The notes: generated by a model from the letters alone, not told the origin. A stretch of DNA of 9,856 bases from Bacteroidota bacterium (GCA_021796055.1 JAJYOS010000165.1:1-9856), one strand, 5' to 3'. Positions 1 to 7,415 are shown, counted from the stretch's first letter. Numbers and translations are program-made.

Positions 1-309
1 GGGGTTCCTGCTGAGGCGCCGCTGTTCAATTGCAACTGTAGGCGAGATGCCGCGGACGGTGTCGACATCAGGCTTCTCCATGCGCTCCAGGAACTGTCTA
101 ACATAAGCGGAAAGGCTCTCTATATATCTCCGCTGCCCTTCGGCGTAGATAGTGTCGAACGCGAGGCTGGATTTCCCGCTCCCGGAAGGACCCGTTACCA
201 CGGTAATCTTTCCCTTAGGAATTCTGACCGTAATATTCTTAAGGTTATGCGTGCGCACGCCCTCGAGAACCAAATCTGTTTCCTGGCTCACTTCCGTAGA
301 TTCACTCAT
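1..309 (-). CDS. uvrA: UvrABC excinuclease subunit A, N-terminal part (partial)
   Basis: This is the first 103 codons of UvrA, the ABC-type ATPase that finds bulky DNA lesions and loads UvrB in nucleotide excision repair. It acts as a cytoplasmic dimer. Reading the minus strand from the ATG at 309-307 gives an unbroken frame to the window edge. Residues 16-27 ([12 protein letters not shown]) are the classic UvrA opening. The Walker A P-loop GPSGSGKSS lies at residues 40-48 and is followed by the family signature [12 protein letters not shown] (about residues 51-62) and [11 protein letters not shown]. Most UvrA proteins have GLSGSGKS here, so the proline is a minor variant. The segment ISPTVAIEQ near residue 93 is also typical, but RRLSRNP replaces the usual K-T-T-S-x-N-P. 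A GAGG lies 11 bases before the ATG. The remaining roughly 840 residues (zinc fingers, second ATPase) lie outside the window, so a UvrA paralogue cannot be fully excluded. The gene is divergent from the kinase operon. Confidence 0.95.
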   Translation of the reverse strand, partial: MSESTEVSQETDLVLEGVRTHNLKNITVRIPKGKITVVTGPSGSGKSSLAFDTIYAEGQRRYIESLSAYVRQFLERMEKPDVDTVRGISPTVAIEQRRLSRNP

Positions 310-527
310 CCTTTGAATTGCCTCGTCTAAATGCGGTTGTTTCTGAAAAATTGCTGAAGAGTCACGCAGATTTCCTTCGATAATTTAACAAAGAGAGAAC
401 AATCTTCGTAACATGATGGTTCACGCCCCGCGCCATTGCACCGGCAGTTCACTCCGCTACCTGAAGCGTTTCGGTGGAAACTTGAACCCAAGCTCCCCAA
501 AAACTATATTTTTTTGTGAAATTAGCA
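310..527. other. Divergent intergenic region between uvrA and the kinase operon
   Basis: About 218 bases separate the uvrA start from the kinase start. I see no convincing gene here; a short rightward reading frame from 413 overlaps the kinase in another frame and has no family features. The right half carries the promoter described separately. A weak minus-strand pair, TTACGA then TAAATT 18 bases on (around 381-410), could drive uvrA but is poor. A 5-bp inverted repeat, CACCG/CGGTG, flanks the segment at about 438-476 and is probably chance. Confidence 0.5.
482..510 (+). promoter_or_regulatory. Sigma70-like promoter of the kinase operon
   Basis: A -35 element TTGAAC (482-487) and a -10 element TATATT (505-510) are separated by exactly 17 bases, each close to consensus. 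Transcription would begin near 516-518. That falls on the upstream in-frame GTG at 516 and so argues for translation from the ATG at 528, with a leader of only about 10 bases. This is a motif match only; the group's primary sigma factor often uses a divergent consensus. Confidence 0.55.
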
Positions 528-2087
528 ATGCCAACCCTTTCCCTGCGAACGAGAATTACTGCAGTAGTGGTACTTATCCTGTTTGCGGCGGGTTTGTTGA
601 TCACATACTTCAACTCAATCGCCACGGAAAAAATGTTGTTCCGCGATGCGGAAAGCAGCGCTCAACTGATCGCCGCCGAGTTTAATCTTGCAACGCGTTC
701 CACCATGAAAACCGACACTCTCACACTCGAAGTGAACGCGAGGCTGGCCCTACGACTCCTCCATGAAGCTGAATTTATCGCCTTCTTCCGGCGAGTAGGC
801 CCGGATTCACTATCTCTCGTTGCTTCAGCCGGAAAAATCCCCGAAGCCAATCACCTCGCTTTCGTTCGAAGCACCCTCGTGAACGATTTCCTGAAGAAGA
901 CACCGGTAGCTTCCGTTCGTTATGGAAATTCATTGTATTCCTACTCGGTCCTGCTGCGGGACAAAGATCAGGTCTGGGGATACGCAGTGACTGAGGTTAC
1001 CCTGAGGAGTGTCAGGCAGACAGTCCGGCGCAGCCAAGTAATAGGAGCGACGATAACCCTTGCGGTCAGCGTATTCGCCTCATTCCTCCTCCTCTTCGCG
1101 ATGAGATTGACCTTTCTGAGACCCTTCGGCGATCTCGAAAAGGCGATGCGAGATGCTGCGGCGGGAGATATGGATATGAGGCTGTCACTTAGTTCCGGGG
1201 CGGAGTTCCGCACGCTTTCATCGATATACAACGAGATGATGACCGAACTCCAGCGGGCGCATGAGATCAGCAGATCGGAAGTGAGACGACAGGAAGAATA
1301 CAATGATCGGCTGAAAAGAGAAATTGCAGTGGCTACGGAATCGCTGCGTGAGAAAAGCAACGAAATCATGGCCATGCAGGAAAAGCTCCGTTTGTTCGAA
1401 TCCCAGGCGTCGCTCGGCAAGGTAGCTTCTAAACTTGCACACGAACTCGGTAGCCCGCTCAACGCAATCTACACTTCGGTCCAGCTAATGATGGAGAACA
1501 ACATACCTGAGAGCGGCAAGAAGAAGCTAAGAGTTATCGAACGTCAGGTTGAGACCATGATCGGCATCATAAATCGTTCTCTTCAGGCGCGGAAAATCGC
1601 AATGCCGTCAAAACAACGAGTGGTTCTCAAGAACCTTGTCGAGGAGACGAAGCTGGTAATGGATCCAAAGTTAAGCGACAAATCGATAACCCTTGTCGTC
1701 TCGTTGGACGCCCCGACGGCCGTGCTGGACGTGGACCCCGTGCAAATCCAACAGGTTCTCATAAATTTGTTGAATAATTCTATCGATGCCATTGAATCAA
1801 AGAAAGACACGGAATCCTCCGGCAGGATAACGGTTAATGTGTATGAGGATAAGAACCAAGGATACCGAAACTTAAGGTTCGACGTATCGGACAATGGCAA
1901 TGGCGTTCCTCAGGAGATCGTCGGTCAACTCTTCAGCGATTTCATCAACAGCACAAAACCCAACGGCAACGGGATAGGATTGGTAATCTGCAAGGAAATT
2001 GTCGACCGCCACGGCGGACGGATATTCCTCTCAAAAACCTCGAACGAAGGCTCCACATTTTCTCTAATAATTCCGTTGATGTCATGA
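528..2087 (+). CDS. Membrane-bound sensor histidine kinase (HAMP, HisKA, HATPase_c)
   Basis: This is an inner-membrane sensor kinase that should autophosphorylate on histidine and pass phosphate to the regulator encoded immediately downstream. Numbering is from the ATG at 528 (519 residues). TM1 spans about 10-28 and TM2 about 171-194, enclosing a roughly 140-residue extracytoplasmic sensor region that I cannot assign to a family. A HAMP-like linker (about 195-248) and a charged coiled coil (about 240-290) follow. The H box HELGSPLNA has the phosphoacceptor His305. The N box NLLNNSIDAI is near 413-422, the G1 box DNGNG at 455-459 and the G2 box GNGIGL at 480-485, so the ATPase looks intact. 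The F-box region (LFSDFINSTK) departs from the usual FxPFFTTK. An in-frame GTG at 516 would add four residues, but it sits at the predicted transcription start and neither start has a clear Shine-Dalgarno. The stop overlaps the next start as ATGA. The stimulus is unknown. Confidence 0.93.
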   Translation: MPTLSLRTRITAVVVLILFAAGLLITYFNSIATEKMLFRDAESSAQLIAAEFNLATRSTMKTDTLTLEVNARLALRLLHEAEFIAFFRRVGPDSLSLVASAGKIPEANHLAFVRSTLVNDFLKKTPVASVRYGNSLYSYSVLLRDKDQVWGYAVTEVTLRSVRQTVRRSQVIGATITLAVSVFASFLLLFAMRLTFLRPFGDLEKAMRDAAAGDMDMRLSLSSGAEFRTLSSIYNEMMTELQRAHEISRSEVRRQEEYNDRLKREIAVATESLREKSNEIMAMQEKLRLFESQASLGKVASKLAHELGSPLNAIYTSVQLMMENNIPESGKKKLRVIERQVETMIGIINRSLQARKIAMPSKQRVVLKNLVEETKLVMDPKLSDKSITLVVSLDAPTAVLDVDPVQIQQVLINLLNNSIDAIESKKDTESSGRITVNVYEDKNQGYRNLRFDVSDNGNGVPQEIVGQLFSDFINSTKPNGNGIGLVICKEIVDRHGGRIFLSKTSNEGSTFSLIIPLMS

Positions 2088-3427
2088 AAGATAAGATTGC
2101 AGTAATAGACGATCACGCTGACTCACTCGAGCTTCTGAGGGAGGCACTGTCTCCAGCATACGAAGTTGAGACTTTCTCCGACCCTGTTGAGGCACTCGAG
2201 AAAATCAGGAAACTTACTTTTTCGGCTGTTGTAACGGATGTCATGATGCCGACAATGAACGGCACAGAACTAATGAACCGCATCCTTGAACTCAAGCCGA
2301 CGCTTCCGGTCATTCTCATTACCGCATTCGGTACACTCGAAGCGGCGGCAAACACGATAAAGAGCGGAGCATTCGATTATCTCAGCAAGCCGCTTAACTT
2401 GAATGAGATACGGCTGGTTGTCTCGAATGCGGTCTCGCATTACCACATTAATGCTGATGCCCAAACTGGAGCCGGTGGCAAGCGCGACGAGATCAATGTC
2501 TCCAATGTTGTCGGCAAGAGTGAGAAGATGTTGCGAGTCTTCAAGATCATAGGGCGCGCCGCTCCGACAAATTCGAGTATTCTGATACAAGGCGAAAGCG
2601 GAACGGGAAAAGAGATAGTTGCCCGCTCCGTACACATAAACAGCCCCCGGGCCGACAGGCCGTTCATACCCATCAATGTTGCGGCCATCCCGGAACAGCT
2701 GCTCGAGGCGGAACTGTTCGGACACGAAAAAGGGGCGTTCACCGGGGCCCTCTTCGCGCGGGACGGCTTCTTCACTGAAGCTGACGGGGGCACGCTGTTC
2801 CTCGACGAGGTGGGCGAGATTCCACTTCTCCTTCAGCCGAAGCTATTGAGGGTCCTGCAGGAACATGAGGTGCGGAGGATCGGAAGTACGGCATCTAAGA
2901 TCGTGGACGTCAGAATAATTGCCGCCACAAACCGAAACCTCGAAGAACTGGTACACGATAAACTTTTCAGAGAAGATTTGTTCTATAGGTTGAGCGTAAT
3001 CAAGATAGAACTTCCCCCGCTTCGCGAGCGCAAGGAGGACGTTCCCCTCCTCATCGAATTTTTCATAAACAAGTATAACCGGCGGCACAACAAGCAGGTG
3101 ACGGGCATGTCGGAAGACCTCTCTTCGAAGCTTCTCAACCTTGACTGGCCGGGCAACGTCCGTGAGCTCGAGAACTTCGTCGACAGGGCTATTGCGCTCG
3201 CAGCCGGCCCGGTGCTCACATTATCCGATACCGACCTCCCGACAACTAGAAAAGTCGACGACGAATGGGCGAACAGGATTCCGCCGAACATCAGTCTCGA
3301 GGAACTGGAGAGCGAGTATATCAAGCGCGTCCTCAAAGAGCATGACAACAATTACGTTGAAGCGGCGGAAATTCTAAAAATAAACAAAAGCACACTTTAT
3401 AGAAAGCTGGGTAGACCGCAAAAATGA
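2084..3427 (+). CDS. NtrC-family sigma54-dependent response regulator
   Basis: This 447-residue regulator has the full receiver, AAA+ and Fis-type HTH layout. In the receiver (about 1-115) the acidic pair is Asp9/Asp10, the phosphoacceptor Asp52 (in TDVMMP), the switch Thr80 and the conserved Lys102. The AAA+ domain (about 142-370) has Walker A GESGTGKE at 170-177, an intact GAFTGA sigma54-contact loop at 217-222, Walker B GTLFLDE ending at Asp241-Glu242, and the sensor II motif WPGNVREL at about 355-362. The C-terminal helix-turn-helix (about 424-442, ending STLYRKL) should bind upstream enhancer sites. Together these predict a phosphorylation-dependent activator of RNA polymerase-sigma54. 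The start overlaps the kinase stop by 4 bases and there is no Shine-Dalgarno, which suggests translational coupling. I found no convincing -24/-12 promoter in the window, so its targets probably lie elsewhere. It resembles AtoC/ZraR-type proteins, but the orthologue cannot be named. Confidence 0.96.
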   Translation: MKDKIAVIDDHADSLELLREALSPAYEVETFSDPVEALEKIRKLTFSAVVTDVMMPTMNGTELMNRILELKPTLPVILITAFGTLEAAANTIKSGAFDYLSKPLNLNEIRLVVSNAVSHYHINADAQTGAGGKRDEINVSNVVGKSEKMLRVFKIIGRAAPTNSSILIQGESGTGKEIVARSVHINSPRADRPFIPINVAAIPEQLLEAELFGHEKGAFTGALFARDGFFTEADGGTLFLDEVGEIPLLLQPKLLRVLQEHEVRRIGSTASKIVDVRIIAATNRNLEELVHDKLFREDLFYRLSVIKIELPPLRERKEDVPLLIEFFINKYNRRHNKQVTGMSEDLSSKLLNLDWPGNVRELENFVDRAIALAAGPVLTLSDTDLPTTRKVDDEWANRIPPNISLEELESEYIKRVLKEHDNNYVEAAEILKINKSTLYRKLGRPQK

Positions 3428-5028
3428 GACTCAATAAGTACATCCTTCTGTCAATCATCGCTTTCTTTTCAACCGCCCTGACCGCATCATCTCGCACCAG
3501 AGAAACCAGATCGGAATACCTTCTGAAGAAGGAAATAGGTTTCATAGTAGGGCATTCTAAGTCGCGGGGGACGATAAAGGCGATTGAAGTGTACTCCAGA
3601 AGACAAAGGAGAACGCTTTATCACTCCTACTCGCACCTGCTTCTCCATCCGGCAAGCAACCTGAAAATCGTGACGACCTCCTGCGCCCTGCAAAACCTCG
3701 GCGGAAGCTACAATTTCAAGACGAAGTTCGAAGCCTCCGGGGTTCAAAGGGGAGATACTCTTTTCGGCAATATCGTTGCAGTTGGAGGCGGCGACCCAAT
3801 TCTCAGTTATGCAGACCTTGATTCATCCGCCCGTAACATTTCAAACAGCGGAATCAAATACGTCGACGGAAATCTCGTGATCGATATTGCGAAGTTCGAC
3901 TCGCTTCAATGGGGAAACGGCTGGATGTGGGACGATGAGCCGGCGTCGTTTGCCATGTTCATCAGCCCTACCTGCCTCGACCATAACACGATCACCGTCA
4001 ATGTCTCCCTAGATCCGTTCATGCACAAATTACTGGTCACAACCGACCCGTCGACGGACTTTGTGAAGATTGCATGCACTGCCATTCCCGGCCCGACTGA
4101 CAGCCTTTATGTTACCAGAGTTATGGTAAACAATACGAACACGATCTACGTCGGCGGCACTTATACCGGGGACCTCACGCCGTCAACCTACGATTTTTCC
4201 GTCAGGCATCCGGCCCATTATTTCGGGACGGTGTTGAAGGAACTTCTGCTGAAGTACGGGGTGAACATCCGCGGTAAGCTCGTGGTGACACGGGACGTTC
4301 GCGATCCGTTCGACTTGAGGAACTTGTTCACTTACCGACACTCAATCGATACCGTAGTCACCTACACGAATAAGATCTCCGACAATCTCGGCGCAGAATG
4401 CTTCCTGCGGGAAGTCCCTTCCGAAGTTTACGGCGAAATCGGGAGCGCTGAGAACGGCATCGCCGATGAGAAGCAATACCTTGAAGAATGCGGTGTCGAC
4501 TCCACACAATATTACATCGTGGACGGTTCGGGCGTCTCTCACTACGACCTGATCACTCCGAACGCGATTGTAAAAGTGTTGACTCACATGCTCGACCAGA
4601 GCACTTCGGATATTTTCTTTCACAGTCTTCCGATAGCTGGATATGACGGTTCACTTTCCGACAGAATGAGCGAGGACTTTGTCCGAGGCAGAGTGCATGC
4701 GAAGACCGGGTCAATCAGCGGCGTAAGCACACTCTCCGGATACGTGGTGGTTCCCGGAGACACGCTTGTATTCTCTATGATGATGCAAAACTTTGTGGGC
4801 AGCGAGGACTCCATGCTCGCCCTTCAGAACAGGCTCTGTGCACTTCTAACGCAATACAGAGAAAATCCAAGACTTTTTGCGCACAATCTCAGGGTGCACA
4901 AGATTGGAACTTACGGAATTTTGAGCGAAGCCCATGACGGTCGGAAACGCGGAGACAGGGAAGAAATCGGAAGGGCCGAGCGAATACATCCCCGCGTCCC
5001 ATCCCAAAAACCGCTCGAAAAACGTTGA
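3424..5028 (+). CDS. dacB: D-alanyl-D-alanine carboxypeptidase/endopeptidase, PBP4 type (peptidase S13)
   Basis: This 534-residue penicillin-binding protein should trim the terminal D-Ala of peptidoglycan stem peptides and/or cut cross-links in the periplasm. A short basic N-terminus followed by a hydrophobic stretch (about 5-21) is a likely signal peptide. All three serine-transferase motifs are visible: SxxK as SNLK at 78-81 (nucleophile Ser78), SxN as SDN at 319-321 and KTG at 427-429. The S13 marker DGSG is at 367-370. As in other PBP4 proteins, a long insert separates SxxK from SxN. The C-terminal 30 or so residues are highly charged and look like a disordered tail beyond the catalytic fold. 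The start overlaps the regulator stop as ATGA at 3424-3427, making it the third gene of the signalling operon. That supports an envelope-related output, by inference. dacB is used in the family sense only. Confidence 0.94.
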   Translation: MRLNKYILLSIIAFFSTALTASSRTRETRSEYLLKKEIGFIVGHSKSRGTIKAIEVYSRRQRRTLYHSYSHLLLHPASNLKIVTTSCALQNLGGSYNFKTKFEASGVQRGDTLFGNIVAVGGGDPILSYADLDSSARNISNSGIKYVDGNLVIDIAKFDSLQWGNGWMWDDEPASFAMFISPTCLDHNTITVNVSLDPFMHKLLVTTDPSTDFVKIACTAIPGPTDSLYVTRVMVNNTNTIYVGGTYTGDLTPSTYDFSVRHPAHYFGTVLKELLLKYGVNIRGKLVVTRDVRDPFDLRNLFTYRHSIDTVVTYTNKISDNLGAECFLREVPSEVYGEIGSAENGIADEKQYLEECGVDSTQYYIVDGSGVSHYDLITPNAIVKVLTHMLDQSTSDIFFHSLPIAGYDGSLSDRMSEDFVRGRVHAKTGSISGVSTLSGYVVVPGDTLVFSMMMQNFVGSEDSMLALQNRLCALLTQYRENPRLFAHNLRVHKIGTYGILSEAHDGRKRGDREEIGRAERIHPRVPSQKPLEKR

Positions 5029-5053
5029 GCTTTTGGCGGTCTTTCGTTAAATT
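5025..5053 (+). promoter_or_regulatory. Candidate promoter of tRNA-His
   Basis: TTGAGC (5025-5030) and TAAATT (5048-5053) are 17 bases apart, each matching four of six sigma70 consensus bases. Initiation would be near 5060, about 14 bases before the mature tRNA 5' end, a usual distance. The -35 element overlaps the carboxypeptidase stop codon (5026-5028), so the tRNA could also be made by readthrough from the operon. Confidence 0.4.
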
Positions 5054-5073
5054 ATGTTGCAAGTTTGTGTGAC

Positions 5074-5148
5074 GCTGGCGTAGCTCAGTTTGGTTAGAGC
5101 GCCTGACTGTGGATCAGGAGGTCGACGGTTCGAACCCGTCCGCCAGTA
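5074..5148 (+). tRNA. tRNA-His (anticodon GTG)
   Basis: The 75-nt cloverleaf folds cleanly. The acceptor stem is 5074-5080 with 5141-5147 (six Watson-Crick pairs plus a terminal G1:U72). The D stem is GCTC/GAGC (5083-5086/5097-5100) and the anticodon stem CCTGA/TCAGG (5102-5106/5114-5118). The anticodon GTG is at 5109-5111, flanked by T33 and G37. The T stem GACGG/CCGTC (5124-5128/5136-5140) holds a TTCGAAC loop. CCA is not encoded (CGG follows), so it must be added after transcription. The base before position 1 is C5073 and the discriminator is A5148, so the normal bacterial tRNA-His pair G-1:C73 is missing. Confidence 0.95.
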
Positions 5149-5157
5149 CGGATTTTG

Positions 5158-5201
5158 AAGGTTTTTGAAAAGTTGTGACGGATTTGTGACAGACCTTTTT
5201 T
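5158..5201 (+). terminator. Weak candidate terminator after tRNA-His
   Basis: AAGGT (5158-5162) can pair with ACCTT (5193-5197), with a T tract at 5196-5201. The stem is short and the loop is long (30 nt), so intrinsic termination is doubtful. The loop contains two copies of TTGTGAC spaced by 11 bases. Confidence 0.22.
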
Positions 5202-5345
5202 ATGACTGCTCTCACATCATGGTACACTACCCACTTCCCCAGTGACCAGTTCTCCCTGATCAGTAGTGTTCAGAGGTGAATGGTCGCTAAATTTCCACTC
5301 AAGTGAGCGCCTTGCCGCATACCATTTTACCTTGTCCGAAACCTT

Positions 5346-5368
5346 GGAGGGAGAACGCCTCTCCCTCC
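5346..5368 (-). terminator. Strong hairpin downstream of the glycoside hydrolase gene
   Basis: A perfect 9-bp stem (5346-5354 with 5360-5368; GGAGGGAGA/TCTCCCTCC) with a 5-base loop lies 37 bases past the hydrolase stop codon. Position and strength suit transcript termination or 3'-end protection. No T tract follows on either strand, so it is not a classic intrinsic terminator. Confidence 0.45.
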
Positions 5369-5404
5369 TCATCCAGATAGCCGGGGAACAGCTTCTCTCG
5401 GCAC

Positions 5405-7402
5405 TCATTTAAGGAGGAGAAGTTTTCTCGTTCGGCTGAAAGCTCCTGCCTGCAGCCGATAGAAGTAGACTCCGCTGGGAAGATTTGCCGCATCGAATAC
5501 CACCAAATGTTCTCCGGGGGACTGCCGCCCGTCGACCAGCGTCCTGACCGTTCTTCCCAATATATCGTACACCTCCAGCTTGGCATTGCTGACCGCTGAA
5601 AGCCGATAGCTGATAACTGTAGTTGGGTTGAACGGGTTAGGAAAGTTCTGATCAAGACTGAATCCCGAAACTGAACCGTTTTCCCCGTCCCGAACAAAAG
5701 TTGCTGCGCCCGCGACTTTGACGTGCAGGAGGATGTCAGCTTCAAACGATGGGGCACTCAACTTCAGCGTATCATCAGGACTTATACCTGACGACTCAGC
5801 TATTGAATCCCCGGTCACCGGATCGATCCAGACTGCTTTCCATTGCTTTCCTGCAATTCCCCGAAGCCGTAAAGTACATGAAAGACCCGCGATCTGAGCC
5901 GTATCGCTCGTGAACGCACGGAAATACACTACAACATCAGAGTCACCCTGCAATGTGTAACCCCGGACAAATGTGGGCATGCTCGTAACTGTCACGTCGT
6001 TGGCCGGACGCAAACTCGAAAGAGCGCTGAGTTCCGAAGACAGGCTCCTGGCAGCATTTACCAGTTCAAGTTCGGCCTGATTGAAGGCAGTTCCCGCCGT
6101 CGTAAAATCACCAGACCACCACAAGATGGGGTAACCACCACCGGTAAATGCCGCCCAGTATCCCGCCCGGATGAATACAAGCCACGACGGGCCGTAAGTG
6201 GCGTCACCGCTGCCGAATTCTCCGAACATTACCGGCTTCTTATATTGCCAATAGCGACTGATACTTTGTGCGTTCGCAGCTGAATCAATATCGAATTCAG
6301 TCCAACCGTTGGAAGCATAAAGATGATCGTCCGTCACGTTGATGCCGGGCAGCGAGTCTACAGGACTTGCGCTGCTGTAAGAGTAATTCCAGAACGATAC
6401 GGAATGTGGACGCCCATAGGGATCATTGGCTCTGATTACACTGTCGACCATGGCTATCCATGGAGGCAGACTATAATAGCCATACTCGTTATCATATTCC
6501 CACCCGAACAAATTCCTGTAGGCCCCCCATCTACTCACCACGTAGGTGTAATAGTCTTCTTCTAACTGCGCACCAGTACCGGTTGCAGATGCATACGGGG
6601 CGTTGCTATCCGTAAATGGTCCGCCGCTTGAGGATGACCACGGTGATGTATTGAAAGGATACGAGCTAACATCGAAAAGGACAAACATGTTCAGATAAAC
6701 GTTAATGTTGTGCGCCAATGCCTGTTGAAACCACCTGTCCATCAGCTTACCTACACGAAGGTCGTACATGTCCAGACTGTCGGTGTTGTAAACAAGATTT
6801 GCCATGCCTTCGTCGGTATTCCAGGAGAATGAGTCGGCAAATGCCTCCTGGTTAAACATATACAGCCTGTAGGTATTCACCCCGTGCACTTCCAGAGAAT
6901 CCCACATTGATCGGACCTGCTGAGGTCCCGGTGGTATTCCCAGATAAGCCGCAGTCACTGCGGGAGTGTGACCGTTCACGCCGATTGGAAGAAAACTGGT
7001 CCCGTCGGTGTATGAAAACATGTTCGGATTTGACTGGCTCACCCGAATAAATCCATGGCTTGACCCGTTCGCAACCATGAATGAACCGCTGAAGTTTACA
7101 GTGTCCTGAGTACGCATGTAATTCACTTCAAAAGTCCACTGGCCAGTCTCAGTGGGTGCAAAGCGGGTCTTCCACGTTGAGGCGTCGTAATAGAAACCAC
7201 GGATTCTATAAGTTATTCCGCCCGGAGACTTGAAATAGGCGTAGATTGTTACATCCCAGAATGGATTCGGGTAAAATGTCGAATCGTTAAAGGTCAGCTC
7301 ATAAACCTCCCACTGCTGGCCAGTTGGAGACGGCATCTGCATCACCGGAACTGCCGCATAGATGGTCGATGCCGTAAACAAAACTAGTGCGAATGGCTTC
7401 AT
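5405..7402 (-). CDS. Secreted clan GH-A-like glycoside hydrolase with DUF5060 and a T9SS sorting domain
   Basis: This 665-residue protein is probably an exported polysaccharide-degrading enzyme. A signal peptide (about 1-17, MKPFALVLFTASTIYAA) leads into a DUF5060-like beta domain (about 25-95, with EVYELTFND, NPFWDV and a TETGQWTFEV segment). A TIM-barrel-like catalytic region (about 115-440) follows. Glu306 in WEYDNEYG is the likely acid/base and Glu395 in VMFGEFG the likely nucleophile, as in retaining clan GH-A enzymes. Residues about 465-565 look like a beta-sandwich of the kind found after DUF4038-type catalytic domains (AVWIDPVTGD). The C-terminus (about 580-665) is a Por/T9SS type A sorting domain with DQNFPNPFNPTT and LPSGVYFYRL. 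The frame stays open upstream to 7639, but the ATG at 7402 has a GGAGG 8 bases before it and begins the signal peptide, so it is preferred. Substrate and exact GH family cannot be named from sequence alone. Confidence 0.88.
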   Translation of the reverse strand: MKPFALVLFTASTIYAAVPVMQMPSPTGQQWEVYELTFNDSTFYPNPFWDVTIYAYFKSPGGITYRIRGFYYDASTWKTRFAPTETGQWTFEVNYMRTQDTVNFSGSFMVANGSSHGFIRVSQSNPNMFSYTDGTSFLPIGVNGHTPAVTAAYLGIPPGPQQVRSMWDSLEVHGVNTYRLYMFNQEAFADSFSWNTDEGMANLVYNTDSLDMYDLRVGKLMDRWFQQALAHNINVYLNMFVLFDVSSYPFNTSPWSSSSGGPFTDSNAPYASATGTGAQLEEDYYTYVVSRWGAYRNLFGWEYDNEYGYYSLPPWIAMVDSVIRANDPYGRPHSVSFWNYSYSSASPVDSLPGINVTDDHLYASNGWTEFDIDSAANAQSISRYWQYKKPVMFGEFGSGDATYGPSWLVFIRAGYWAAFTGGGYPILWWSGDFTTAGTAFNQAELELVNAARSLSSELSALSSLRPANDVTVTSMPTFVRGYTLQGDSDVVVYFRAFTSDTAQIAGLSCTLRLRGIAGKQWKAVWIDPVTGDSIAESSGISPDDTLKLSAPSFEADILLHVKVAGAATFVRDGENGSVSGFSLDQNFPNPFNPTTVISYRLSAVSNAKLEVYDILGRTVRTLVDGRQSPGEHLVVFDAANLPSGVYFYRLQAGAFSRTRKLLLLK

Positions 7403-7410
7403 GACGGTTG

Positions 7411-7415
7411 CCTCC
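7411..7415 (-). promoter_or_regulatory. Ribosome binding site deciding the hydrolase start
   Basis: GGAGG on the minus strand with an 8-base spacer to the ATG at 7402-7400. It is the best Shine-Dalgarno in the window. It selects the start directly before the signal peptide over the in-frame start 79 codons upstream. Confidence 0.8.

Larger units (their letters stand above)
5149..5404. other. Convergent intergenic region between tRNA-His and the glycoside hydrolase gene
   Basis: About 256 bases with no supportable gene. It contains the weak T-tract structure and TTGTGAC repeats near the tRNA, a palindrome CTGATCAG at about 5257-5264, and a strong hairpin near the 3' end of the hydrolase gene. 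No copy of the tRNA 3' end, attachment site or integrase is seen, so nothing suggests an island inserted at this tRNA. Confidence 0.5.

Noticed and set aside
413..685. Rightward 90-codon reading frame opening the region before the kinase
   Set aside because: It overlaps the kinase in another frame, has no family features or ribosome binding site, and spans the kinase promoter.
5120..5404. Possible genomic island attachment site at tRNA-His
   Set aside because: No second copy of the tRNA 3' end and no integrase or phage gene is present. The flanking genes look like ordinary chromosome.
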